Below are positions 52,789 to 60,681 of a stretch of 64,000 bases of DNA, one piece after another. The notes under the pieces are model-generated. The model ran no database searches. It had not been told where the DNA came from and saw only the letters and a program-made list of their open reading frames with translations. The DNA comes from Hymenobacter lucidus (GTDB taxonomy: Bacteria > Bacteroidota > Bacteroidia > Cytophagales > Hymenobacteraceae), in contig NZ_JAJADR010000002.1 in the NCBI RefSeq assembly GCF_020447265.1, forward strand, positions 434,001-498,000, in the 5' to 3' direction. A program made the translations under genes and the position numbers. Position 1 is the stretch's first letter. Every line of letters starts with the position of its first letter.

Positions 52789-52878
52789 GTACTCTCCAAA
52801 TGACTTTCGGCAAGAAATAACTGGTTTGGTAAGCTCACCAAATGACCTATTCCCCGCCGAAAGTCATTTGGGGAGTAC
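52789..52878. repeat. Hairpin repeat unit 1 in the pgk-ddl intergenic region
   Basis: GTACTCTCCAAATGACTTTC at 52789 onward pairs with the segment 52856-52878 (22 of 23 bases complementary). The word TACTCTCCAAATGAC recurs in unit 2. Confidence 0.75.
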
Positions 52879-52899
52879 TAATCTGGGCTTCTTACAGCT

Positions 52900-52977
52900 C
52901 AAAACAGGGTTGGGGTACTCTCCAAATGACATATTTCCCGCGGAAAAACCTTTGGAGAGTACTTCAAACCTGTTTTG
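52900..52977. repeat. Hairpin repeat unit 2 in the pgk-ddl intergenic region
   Basis: Left arm 52900-52928 (CAAAACAGG...GTACTCTCCAAATG) pairs with right arm 52949-52977 (CC TTTGGAGAGTAC...CCTGTTTTG). Its left arm is a near copy of 52776-52805, the left arm of unit 1 with its flank. Confidence 0.75.
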
Positions 52978-53065
52978 ACATTCCGAAACTGGTTTGAGAA
53001 CACCTCGCGGGAGTTTTAGCCTGTCAAAACTGCTTGGGGGAGCCATCTTGAGGCCGTTGGCCAAT

Positions 53066-53144
53066 AGTAGCGCGAACTTTGTAGTTCGCGTACCGAAACG
53101 ATTCGGACGGCGCGGGGCACGCGAACTACAAAGTTCGCGCTACT
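53066..53144. repeat. 26-bp perfect inverted repeat before ddl
   Basis: AGTAGCGCGAACTTTGTAGT... at 53066-53091 and its exact complement at 53119-53144, separated by 27 bases. It carries the AGTAGCGC word shared with 15152-15201. Ends 48 bases before the ddl start codon. Confidence 0.75.
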
Positions 53145-53192
53145 GGCCCGGCACTCGCCAATCCCCCAATGACTCGTACCTTTGCTTTACGT

Positions 53193-56027
53193 ATGAAAAT
53201 AGGCATCTTCTTCGGCGGCCCGTCGCGTGAGCGGGAAATATCCTTTGCTGGCGGCCGCACGGTATATGATAACCTGGACAAATCCCTGTTCCAGGCCGTA
53301 CCCATCTTCGTGGACAGCCGCGGCAACTTCATTTTGCTCGACTGGCACTACATCTACAAAGGCACTATCCGCGACTTTTATCCGCCCGTATCGGCCCTGC
53401 CCGACTCGCAACACAAGCTGCAGGTGTACCTCGAAAGCCTGGGCGAGCTGAGCACTGAGGAGCAGGATACGATTATTGGCGAAGTAGGCCGGCGCGTGCC
53501 GCCCAACGAGCTGCCTGAGCTGATGGACTTTGCCTTCCTGGCCCTGCACGGACCCGGCGGCGAGGATGGGGCCATTCAGGGCCTACTCGAATGGTACGGC
53601 ATTCCCTACTCCGGCTCCGGCATCTTGCCCTCGGCGTTCGGCATTGATAAGATTGCCCAGAAAAAGCTGCTCAAAGCCCTGCACAAGCCCACGCCCGAGT
53701 ACCGGGTGCTGACGGCCGAGGAGTGGGACACGGCCGCCAGCCAGCCCGCCATCCTGGACTACCTGGTGCGCGAATTGGGCTTGCCGTTGGTGTTCAAAGC
53801 GCCGCGCCAGGGCTCCAGCATCGGTATTTCCATTCTGCGCGAAGCCAACGCCGAGCAGTTTGCCCGCGCCGTGGAACGCAGCCTGTTCCGCAAAACCGTA
53901 ACGAAAGAGGAATGGCAGCGGCTGGGCGAGCAAGACAAGATTGCCTGGGTGCAGCACCTGACCGATATCCGCGACGGTATCGGCCTGCCGGTGGTAGTTG
54001 CTAGTTCTTCGTTGTCAGTTGTTAGTGAAGCAGTAAATCAGAACGGCCTGACAACTGACAACCAACAACAAACAACTGTTTACCACCCTGAAGCACTGCT
54101 GCAGGCCCTGGATGGGGCCTTTGCAACGGCCGAAACCGTGCTGCTGACCAACGTGGACGGCGAGGCCCAGGTGCTGGTGGAAGCGTTTGTGGCCGGGCGC
54201 GAGTTCAGCTGCATCGTGGTGGAAGACCCCAGCGGCAACCCGCTGGCGCTGCCGCCCACCGAGATTGTGAAGGGCGAGGAAATGTTCGACTACCGCTCGA
54301 AATACCTGCCCGGCCTGAGCCGCAAAATCACCCCGATTGACCTGCCCGAAGCCGAAATCCAGCGCATCCGGGAAGCCTGCGAGGAAATGTTCCGCACCTT
54401 CGGCTTCCAGGTATACGCCCGCATTGATGGGTTCATTGTAGAAGGGCATGAGGGTAAGGGGGTAAGAGGGCAAGAGGGAGAACCAACAACTCCTACCCTT
54501 CTACCCTCCCACCCTCCTACCCAAATCTTCTTAAATGACCCGAATACCACCTCGGGTATGCTGCCCGCGTCGTTCTTCTTCCACCAGGCCGCCGAAATTG
54601 GCCTGAACCCGTCGCAGTTCCTCACCTTCCTGATCCGGACTTCCCTGGCCGCCCGGCGGCGCGGGGGCATGAAGCCGGTGCGGCTGGCCGGGCTGCTGCG
54701 GCAGCTCGACGAGGCCGTGGCCTCGCGCCAGCACGAGGAGTGCACCCGCACCAAGGTGGCCGTTATTATGGGTGGCTACTCTTCGGAGCGCCACATTTCG
54801 GTGGAAAGCGGCCGGAATATCTACGAGAAGCTCAGTTCCAGCATCAAGTATGAGCCGGTGCCCGTGTTCCTGACCGGCAACAGCCAGGAATTCCGCCTCT
54901 ACGTGCTGCCCATCAACGTGATGCTGAAAGACAATGCCGACGACATCCGGGAGAAAATAGAGTACGCCGAGGCCGGCCACGCCCAGCACCCGGTGCTGGA
55001 GCGGATTCGGACCGAGGCCAGCGCCATTACCAGCACCTACGCCGGGCAGGCCACGGCCCAGCCGCGCCGCCTCTCGTTTGAGGAGCTGGCCCACGAGGTG
55101 GATGAGGTCTTTATTGCCCTGCACGGCCGCCCCGGCGAGGATGGTGCCCTGCAGCGGGAGCTGGAAAAGCTAGGACTGCCCTACAATGGCTCGGGTGTGG
55201 AAAGCAGCAGCATCACCATCAACAAGTTTGAGACGAACCGCCGCCTGCGCGAAGCCGGCCTGCGGGTAGCCGAGCACCGCATGGCCGCCCGCCTGGAGTG
55301 GCAGGCCGACCCGGAAAGCTTCTACCGCAGCCTGGAAACGCAGTTTGCCTACCCCTTCATTGCCAAGCCCGCCGACGACGGCTGCTCCTCGGCCGTGAAG
55401 AAAATCAAGAACCGCGCGGAGCTGGAATCTTTTACCCAGCTTATCTTCCGCGACCAGGAAGACCTCATGCCCGAGCCGGCTACGGTGCTGAATCTGGGCT
55501 TCAAGGAGGAATTCCCGCAGAAGGACGCCTTTTTGGTCGAAACCCTCATCAGCCGCGACGGGGCCCGGCATTTTCTCGAAGTTACGGGCGGCCTGCTCAC
55601 CCACTGGCAAGCGGATGGACAGCTGGAAATCGAGGTGTTTGAAGCTTCCGAAGCATTAGCCGGCGGCGAAGTGCTGAGTCTGGAAGAGAAATTCCTGGCT
55701 GGCGAAGGCCAGAACATCACGCCGGCCCGCTACGCCCCGGAAAAAGCCGAGCGGCAGCGCATTTCCGACGAGGTGAAAGCCGAGCTCAAGCGCGTGGCCG
55801 AAGTGCTCAACATCCAGGGGTACGCCCGCATCGACGCCTTCGTGCGGGTGCGCGAAACGGGCGCCGTAGAGGTTATCATCATCGAGGTCAACTCCCTGCC
55901 CGGCATGACGCCCGCCACCTGCATCTTCCACCAAACGGCCCTCAACGGCTACACGCCCTACGATTTCATCGACCGGATCCTGGAATTCGGCAAGGAGCGC
56001 AACGCCAAGCTGACCGCCGCCGGCTAG
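53193..56027 (+). CDS. Tandem double D-alanine-D-alanine ligase
   Basis: 944 aa from the ATG at 53193 (MKIGIFFGG); an in-frame ATG at 53169 is less likely. Two full ATP-grasp Ddl units are fused. Unit 1 (about 1-510) has ALHGPGGEDGAIQGLLE, YSGSGILPSAFGIDKI, APRQGSSIGISI, ARIDGFI and NDPNTTSGMLPASFFFHQ. Unit 2 (about 515-944) has KVAVIMGGYSSERHIS, ALHGRPGEDGALQRELE, YNGSGVESSSITINKF, KPADDGCSSAVKKI, ARIDAFV and the canonical EVNSLPGMTPATCIFHQ. In unit 1 the E-x-N-x-x-P-G-M metal site reads D-P-N-T-T-S-G-M. A single Ddl is about 330-370 aa. It makes D-Ala-D-Ala for peptidoglycan. Two palindromic inserts enlarge unit 1. Confidence 0.93.
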   Translation: MKIGIFFGGPSREREISFAGGRTVYDNLDKSLFQAVPIFVDSRGNFILLDWHYIYKGTIRDFYPPVSALPDSQHKLQVYLESLGELSTEEQDTIIGEVGRRVPPNELPELMDFAFLALHGPGGEDGAIQGLLEWYGIPYSGSGILPSAFGIDKIAQKKLLKALHKPTPEYRVLTAEEWDTAASQPAILDYLVRELGLPLVFKAPRQGSSIGISILREANAEQFARAVERSLFRKTVTKEEWQRLGEQDKIAWVQHLTDIRDGIGLPVVVASSSLSVVSEAVNQNGLTTDNQQQTTVYHPEALLQALDGAFATAETVLLTNVDGEAQVLVEAFVAGREFSCIVVEDPSGNPLALPPTEIVKGEEMFDYRSKYLPGLSRKITPIDLPEAEIQRIREACEEMFRTFGFQVYARIDGFIVEGHEGKGVRGQEGEPTTPTLLPSHPPTQIFLNDPNTTSGMLPASFFFHQAAEIGLNPSQFLTFLIRTSLAARRRGGMKPVRLAGLLRQLDEAVASRQHEECTRTKVAVIMGGYSSERHISVESGRNIYEKLSSSIKYEPVPVFLTGNSQEFRLYVLPINVMLKDNADDIREKIEYAEAGHAQHPVLERIRTEASAITSTYAGQATAQPRRLSFEELAHEVDEVFIALHGRPGEDGALQRELEKLGLPYNGSGVESSSITINKFETNRRLREAGLRVAEHRMAARLEWQADPESFYRSLETQFAYPFIAKPADDGCSSAVKKIKNRAELESFTQLIFRDQEDLMPEPATVLNLGFKEEFPQKDAFLVETLISRDGARHFLEVTGGLLTHWQADGQLEIEVFEASEALAGGEVLSLEEKFLAGEGQNITPARYAPEKAERQRISDEVKAELKRVAEVLNIQGYARIDAFVRVRETGAVEVIIIEVNSLPGMTPATCIFHQTALNGYTPYDFIDRILEFGKERNAKLTAAG
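53996..54077. repeat. In-frame palindromic insert 1 inside the Ddl gene
   Basis: AGTTGCTAGTTCTTCGTTGT... (53996-54025) and ...GACAACCAACAACAAACAAC (to 54077) are imperfect inverted repeats, about 25 of 30 positions complementary. They encode low-complexity SSSLSVVSEAVNQNGLTTDN plus a QQQTT tract, absent from Ddl consensus. Confidence 0.75.
54450..54523. repeat. In-frame palindromic insert 2 inside the Ddl gene
   Basis: Purine-rich GAGGGTAAGGGGGTAAGAGG is answered by pyrimidine-rich TCCTACCCTTCTACCCTCCC, an inverted arrangement. Encodes GHEGKGVRGQEGEPTTPTLL and PSHPP between ARIDGFIVE and IFLNDPNTTSG, which are adjacent in ordinary Ddl. Confidence 0.75.
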
Positions 56028-56037
56028 AGCTAGAGTT

Positions 56038-56184
56038 AAGCTAGTTCCCCTCCTCAGATGAGGAGGGGCTAGGGGTGGTTGACCACGGCAGAACGATATT
56101 TAGTAGTAGCTCTAAAACTGTTCTGCCGTTTCAACCACCCCACCCTTCGAGCACCCCTCCTCATCTGAGGAGGGGTGTTAGCTT
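56038..56184. repeat. 147-bp MITE-like palindromic element
   Basis: Ends AAGCTAG...CCCCTCCTCAGATGAGGAGGGG and complementary CCCCTCCTCATCTGAGGAGGGG...TTAGCTT. Inner arms GGGTGGTTGA..ACGGCAGAAC and GTTCTGCCGT..TCAACCACCC. The block CCCCTCCTCA/TGAGGAGGGG is itself a palindrome, so the element has nested dyads. Noncoding, between ddl and the PASTA gene. Confidence 0.8.
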
Positions 56185-56270
56185 GCTAATTTCTTAGCAG
56201 CTTCTGACTCCAACCTCCTACCTTTCGCTCAAAATTCCGGCTATTTCCATTTTAGCATCCTCTTCTCCCA

Positions 56271-57056
56271 ATGTCATTTCTCAAATCGGATACGCCCCTC
56301 GACCTTGTAAAGCACCTGCTGGTGATTGGGGCGGCCGGGGCGTTGCTGCTGTTTGGCTTCTTCTTCGTGTACCTGCCCATCACCACCAACCACGGCGAAA
56401 CCATTGTGGTGCCCAAAATTACGGGCATGAAGCAGGAAGCCCTGGAAGACTACCTTGACGAGCGGAACCTGCGCTACTTCGTGGACGACAGCAGCTACAA
56501 CCCCACTATTGCGCCCTTCACAGTGCTCACCCAGGACCCCGCGCCCGGTGAGCGGGTGAAGGAAGACCGCAAAATCTATATCTCGGTGAGCATGAAAAAC
56601 CCGCCGGTCATCAAGATGCCCAAGCTGGTGGACGGCTCGGTGAAAAATGCCCAGATGATCCTGAAAAGCTATGATCTGGTAGTCGGCGAAATCAAGCTGG
56701 TGCCCGACCTGGCCCAGAACGCGGTGCTCAAGCAGCTGGTGGGCGGCAAGGAAATTGTGCCCGGCGCCCCCATTGCCAAAGGCACCCGTGTAGACCTGGT
56801 GGTAGGCGACGGCCAGGGCAACCAGGAATTCCCGGTGCCCAACGTGGTAAACATGCCCCAGGATGAAGCTGCTACCCTACTCGTGGGCCAGGGCCTGCAG
56901 GTAGGTGAAATCTTCTACCAGCCCGCCGAAGAAGGCCAGACCGACGGCACCGTGGTGAAGCAGCGCCCCGTGCCCGCGCCCGGCGCCACCATTCGCATGG
57001 GCCAGCTCGTCGACCTCTGGATTGCTGGCGACGCCCCGCTCAAATCGGTGAATTAG
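56271..57056 (+). CDS. Membrane-anchored PASTA-domain protein
   Basis: 261 aa. One N-terminal membrane helix (HLLVIGAAGALLLFGFFFVYLP) is followed by three PASTA domains (about 45-112, 115-185, 190-257). Each shows the VP...G...eA...L...gL and PG..V..G..V pattern (VVPKITGMKQEALEDYLDER, KMPKLVDGSVKNAQMIL, PVPNVVNMPQDEAATLLVGQ). No kinase or transpeptidase is attached. It probably binds peptidoglycan precursors or muropeptides in the periplasm. Downstream of ddl, consistent with a cell-wall role. Confidence 0.9.
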   Translation: MSFLKSDTPLDLVKHLLVIGAAGALLLFGFFFVYLPITTNHGETIVVPKITGMKQEALEDYLDERNLRYFVDDSSYNPTIAPFTVLTQDPAPGERVKEDRKIYISVSMKNPPVIKMPKLVDGSVKNAQMILKSYDLVVGEIKLVPDLAQNAVLKQLVGGKEIVPGAPIAKGTRVDLVVGDGQGNQEFPVPNVVNMPQDEAATLLVGQGLQVGEIFYQPAEEGQTDGTVVKQRPVPAPGATIRMGQLVDLWIAGDAPLKSVN

Positions 57057-57083
57057 CCGCGCATTGTCCGTCATGATAAGTTA

Positions 57084-57120
57084 CAAAAGACCTTTTCGGA
57101 GCTTCCGGAAGGGTCTTTTG
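57084..57120. terminator. Terminator after the PASTA gene
   Basis: CAAAAGACCTTTTCGGA (57084-57100) pairs imperfectly with TCCGGAAGGGTCTTTTG (57104-57120). Confidence 0.75.
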
Positions 57121-57222
57121 CGTAACGGCTGAACTCCACCGCCGCCTTGACTCTTGTTCAGGCAGCCGGCATACTGAAATATTCTGGCAGCCGACCACGT
57201 TTGGCTTACGTAACTTGCCTCT

Positions 57223-59115
57223 ATGACCCGTTTCCTACGCTTCTTATCTACTTATCTGCTGGCCGCCGGCCTCTCCCCACTGGCGGTTCAGGCCCAGATG
57301 GCCGGCTCCCTGCCCAACGACCCCAGCCGGGCCATCACGCCGGTTACGGCCGCGCCGGTGGGCCGCCCCACGGTGCTGGCCCTGCCCTTCTTCGACGACT
57401 TCTCCACTCAGCCCGAAGGTGCGCCTAATGCGGTGCGGTGGGCCGTGGGCGGCGGCACACTGGTCAACAACCGCTTCGTGCTGGCCCCACCCTCTCGCGG
57501 CGCCGTTACCTTCGATGGGCTCAAAAGCAACGGCCAACCCTACGGCAGCTTCTTCAGCGACACCGACACGCTCACGTCGCAGCCCATCGACCTGAGCGGG
57601 CTGAGTGCCGCCGACAACGTGTACCTGAGCTATTTCTGGCAGGCGGGCAATATTTTCTCGGCGCCTACGGCTGCCAGCAGCTCCCGCCAGATATTTCTAC
57701 AGCTTGAATTTCTGGATAATACCGGCAGCTGGCGGCAAATCTGGATTCAGCGCAGCCAGGGCGTGCGTACCGGCTTCCGGCAGTTGCTGTTTCCCGTAAC
57801 CGAGGCGCGCTACCTGCATGCGGGTTTCCGCTTCCGGTTTCACTCGTCCGGCAACCAGTCGAACGTGGATGGCGACGATGCCTGGAGCATCGACTACGTG
57901 CGCCTCGACCGTAACCGCTCTGCCGCCGACTCTACCAACCGCGACATTGCCACCAGCCGTCCGCTGGGGAGCCTGCTAAAGCGCTACACGGCTATGCCGG
58001 TGTGGCAATACAACGCCAACCCGACGCCCAGCAACGAGTTGAACGACGTTATTGGCACCACCGTCAACAACCTGGGGCCGGGGCCGGCCGGCACGCCCGT
58101 CAACTGGTTTGGCCGCCTCCAGGTGCTTCCCACGGGTACGGTGACCACCACGGCTTCCGGCGGCAAGTCGCTCGACCCGCACACGCGCCAAACGCCCATC
58201 AGCGTAGATGCGCGCACCCTGGCCATTCCGCTCACGCCCGAGGAAAAGGTGCTGCGCCACTCCATTTACCTGTTGACGGGTGAAACGGCGGCCTCCGCCA
58301 CCGTGCGCAACGACACCATTACGCGGGTTACGGAGCTGAAAAACTACTATGCCTACGACGACGGGACACCCGAAGCCACGCTCAGCATCGAGCGGTTTTC
58401 GACCGGCGCGCCCCGCTACCGCGCCTACCGCTTCGACCTCAACAAGCCCGACCAGGTTCGTAGCCTGCGCATCTACCCGATCCTGCCGGCCGCGGCCGGC
58501 CGCGTTATTACGGCCAACGTGTGGGACGACCAAAGCGGCACGCCCGCCGCGCAGCCCAAGGCCACCCAAAGTATTACGATTCCGGCTACGCTACCAGCCG
58601 GCCAAAGCTATATCGACATCATCTTTGCCGCGCCGGTACCCGTATCGGGCACGTTTTACCTGGGCTACGGCCACGGCCCCTTCGGCAATTCGGTGGTGCC
58701 CTTCGCCCTGGATCTGAACAATGCCCCACCCGCCGGCTACTTCCTGAAAAGCACCTTCGGCGTCTGGGAAAACGCTTCTTTCGACTACTCCACCGTGGGT
58801 GGCGCTCCGGCCGGTAGCATCATTATGCGGGCCGTGATGACCAACAACTCGACCGTAACGGCCACCACTGACTCCCAAACGGCCGCCGCGTATTCGCTTT
58901 ACCCCAATCCCAGCTCCGGGCTGGTGCGGGTGGATGGCAGGTACGCCCGCGCTGCCGTGCTCGATGCCCTGGGCCGCCCCGTCTGGGCGCAGCCGGTCGG
59001 GCAGCTGGGGCAGCCCGAGCTGGACTTGCGGGCCCTGGCCGGTGGCGTGTATCTGGTGCAGCTCACCCTGCCCGATGGCCGCCTGGTAACCAAGCGGCTG
59101 ATGCTGGCGTTTTAG
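57223..59115 (+). CDS. Secreted T9SS protein with beta-sandwich domains
   Basis: 630 aa; signal peptide LLAAGLSPLAVQAQ. The N-terminal part (LALPFFDDFSTQPEGAPNAV, DTLTSQPIDLSGLSAADNVYL) resembles MAM/LamG-like sandwiches found in Bacteroidota surface proteins. A middle segment has YAYDDGTPEATLSI. The C-terminal domain (YSLYPNPSSGLVRVDG...VLDALGRPVWAQPV...LAGGVYLVQLTLPDGR) is the type A T9SS signal. Function unknown, presumably a surface or secreted binding protein. Confidence 0.85.
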   Translation: MTRFLRFLSTYLLAAGLSPLAVQAQMAGSLPNDPSRAITPVTAAPVGRPTVLALPFFDDFSTQPEGAPNAVRWAVGGGTLVNNRFVLAPPSRGAVTFDGLKSNGQPYGSFFSDTDTLTSQPIDLSGLSAADNVYLSYFWQAGNIFSAPTAASSSRQIFLQLEFLDNTGSWRQIWIQRSQGVRTGFRQLLFPVTEARYLHAGFRFRFHSSGNQSNVDGDDAWSIDYVRLDRNRSAADSTNRDIATSRPLGSLLKRYTAMPVWQYNANPTPSNELNDVIGTTVNNLGPGPAGTPVNWFGRLQVLPTGTVTTTASGGKSLDPHTRQTPISVDARTLAIPLTPEEKVLRHSIYLLTGETAASATVRNDTITRVTELKNYYAYDDGTPEATLSIERFSTGAPRYRAYRFDLNKPDQVRSLRIYPILPAAAGRVITANVWDDQSGTPAAQPKATQSITIPATLPAGQSYIDIIFAAPVPVSGTFYLGYGHGPFGNSVVPFALDLNNAPPAGYFLKSTFGVWENASFDYSTVGGAPAGSIIMRAVMTNNSTVTATTDSQTAAAYSLYPNPSSGLVRVDGRYARAAVLDALGRPVWAQPVGQLGQPELDLRALAGGVYLVQLTLPDGRLVTKRLMLAF

Positions 59116-59199
59116 CCTTACTTCACTTATTCTTCAGCTGGAAATGGCTATTGTTGCCGAATCAATTGCCAGTTGAACTCTATTTCCTGCTCCTACCTC

Positions 59200-59502
59200 A
59201 TGAACGACATCACCCCCCAAGAGCTAAAACAACGCCAATCTGCCGGCGAGAAACCCCTGATTCTGGATGTGCGCGAAACCTGGGAAAACGAAGAATCCCG
59301 CATTGAGGGCAGTCAGAATATTCCTCTGGGCACCCTACCCGATAAAATTGAGGAACTCGAAAACCTGAAAGACCAGGAAATCATTGTGCACTGCAAAGGC
59401 GGCGGCCGCTCGGCTACAGCCAAGGCGCTGCTTACCCAGCATGGCTTCTCAAACGTGCGTAATCTGCTGGGCGGTATCACAGCCTATCAGCAGCAGCAAT
59501 AA
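59200..59502 (+). CDS. Rhodanese-domain protein
   Basis: 100 aa from the ATG at 59200 (MNDITPQELKQRQ). Single rhodanese domain: LILDVRETWE, IEGSQNIPLGTLP and the active-site loop VHCKGGGRSATA with the persulfide-forming Cys. Single-domain enzymes of this kind transfer sulfane sulfur in the cytoplasm. Typical length. Confidence 0.92.
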   Translation: MNDITPQELKQRQSAGEKPLILDVRETWENEESRIEGSQNIPLGTLPDKIEELENLKDQEIIVHCKGGGRSATAKALLTQHGFSNVRNLLGGITAYQQQQ

Positions 59503-59525
59503 AGCAGCAGCCTCTGGGCACTGCC

Positions 59526-59567
59526 AACGCCGGCTTTCTGCGCTGCAGATGGCCGGCGTTTTATTTT
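59526..59567. terminator. Terminator after the rhodanese gene
   Basis: AACGCCGGC (59526-59534) / GCCGGCGTT (59552-59560) with a T-rich tail. Confidence 0.75.
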
Positions 59568-59608
59568 TCATTTACTAAGCACTCACAGTGAACCTATTAG
59601 CCTAAACA

Positions 59609-59625
59609 TGCAATATTTAATTGCA
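59609..59625. promoter_or_regulatory. Candidate OhrR operator
   Basis: TGCAATATTTAATTGCA is an AT-rich inverted repeat (TGCAAT/ATTGCA) 49 bases before the ohrR start. It resembles known OhrR sites of the TACAATT-AATTGTA type. A TTGCACA word repeats three times around it (59621-59667). Confidence 0.5.
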
Positions 59626-59673
59626 CACAACTAAACATTGCACAACCAAACTCCGTTATACTTGCACAACACA

Positions 59674-60123
59674 ATGGAAAACACGAGCCAACATTCTCCC
59701 GAAGACCTGCTGAAGCTGGAAAACCAGCTGTGCTTTCCGCTGTATGCCGTGTCGCGGATGCTAACCAAGGCCTACCAGCCTTACCTGCAGGCTCTCGACC
59801 TGACTTACCCGCAGTACCTGGTGTTTTTGCTGCTGTGGGAGCATGAGGAGCTGACGGTGAAAGAGCTGGGCGAAAAGCTGCTTCTCGACTCGGGCACCCT
59901 CACGCCCTTGCTCAAGCGCATGGAACAAAAGCAGTGGCTGAGCCGCCGCCGCGACCCGCGCGACGAACGGTCGGTGATTATCGGCCTCTTGCCCGCCGGC
60001 CGGGAACTGCAAAAGGCCGCCTGCCACATCCCCGAGCAATTGTTGGGGCATATGGGCATGTCAGTGACCGAGTTTGAGCAGCTGCGCACCCAGTTGAATA
60101 CACTTCTAACCCGGCTTACCTGA
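59674..60123 (+). CDS. ohrR: OhrR-type MarR-family peroxide sensor/repressor
   Basis: 149 aa from the ATG at 59674 (MENTSQHSPEDLL). Winged-helix MarR protein with the OhrR N-terminus KLENQLCFPLYAVSRMLTK; Cys20 is the peroxide-reactive cysteine. The recognition region is LTVKELGEKLLLDSGTLTPLLKRMEQ and the wing SRRRDPRDERSVII. A second Cys near position 122 (AACHIPEQ) could form the disulfide of the two-Cys class. It should repress ohr 41 bases downstream, and itself, until oxidised by organic hydroperoxides. Confidence 0.9.
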   Translation: MENTSQHSPEDLLKLENQLCFPLYAVSRMLTKAYQPYLQALDLTYPQYLVFLLLWEHEELTVKELGEKLLLDSGTLTPLLKRMEQKQWLSRRRDPRDERSVIIGLLPAGRELQKAACHIPEQLLGHMGMSVTEFEQLRTQLNTLLTRLT

Positions 60124-60164
60124 CCAGGAAAGCCTTTTTTATCTAACTTTTTTCTGTTCCTCCG

Positions 60165-60599
60165 ATGAAAATCGAAAAAATCTTCACGGCTCAGGCCAAA
60201 GCCAAAGGTGGCCGCGACGGCCAAGTTACAACCGACAACAACGTACTGACCGTGGACCTGAGCACGCCGAAGGAAATGGGTGGCCCCGGCAAAGCCGGCG
60301 CTACCAACCCCGAGCAGCTGTTTGCCGCCGGCTATGCCGCCTGCTTCGAAGGCGCGTTGGGCGTAGCTGCCCGCCAGGCCCAAGTGAAGCTGAATGGCGT
60401 GACGGTGGAAGCCTTCATCGGCTTTGGCAAGGCAGAAGACGGTGGCTACGGCATTTCGGCTGACCTGCACGTGAACATTCCCGGTGTGGAGCAGGGCCAG
60501 GCCGAGCAGCTGGTAGAAGCCGCCCATGGCATTTGCCCCTACTCGCGCGCTACCAAAGGCAACATTGAAGTAAACCTGACGACTACGACTAACGCGTAG
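60165..60599 (+). CDS. ohr: Organic hydroperoxide resistance peroxiredoxin
   Basis: 144 aa OsmC/Ohr-fold protein. The two catalytic cysteines are in GYAACFEGALGVAAR and HGICPYSRATKGNIEV, as in Ohr (not OsmC). GGPGKAGATNPEQLFAAGYA is the family signature. It reduces organic hydroperoxides with lipoyl-dependent recycling. Directly follows ohrR. Confidence 0.95.
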   Translation: MKIEKIFTAQAKAKGGRDGQVTTDNNVLTVDLSTPKEMGGPGKAGATNPEQLFAAGYAACFEGALGVAARQAQVKLNGVTVEAFIGFGKAEDGGYGISADLHVNIPGVEQGQAEQLVEAAHGICPYSRATKGNIEVNLTTTTNA

Positions 60600-60611
60600 G
60601 TTTCTTTTTGC

Positions 60612-60655
60612 ACGCCAGTCAGCCAGCGCAAGTGCCGGCCGACTGGCGTTTTTGT
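60612..60655. terminator. Terminator after ohr
   Basis: ACGCCAGTC (60612-60620) / GACTGGCGT (60641-60649), then TTTTTG. Confidence 0.75.
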
Positions 60656-60681
60656 TGCTGCACTTTTCTCCCTTTTCCGCT

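Noticed and set aside
51446..52813. Longer N-terminus for Pgk
   Set aside because: The extra 57 residues are Arg/Cys-rich and precede the conserved MKTLDQYNFAGKR start, which gives the normal 398 aa.
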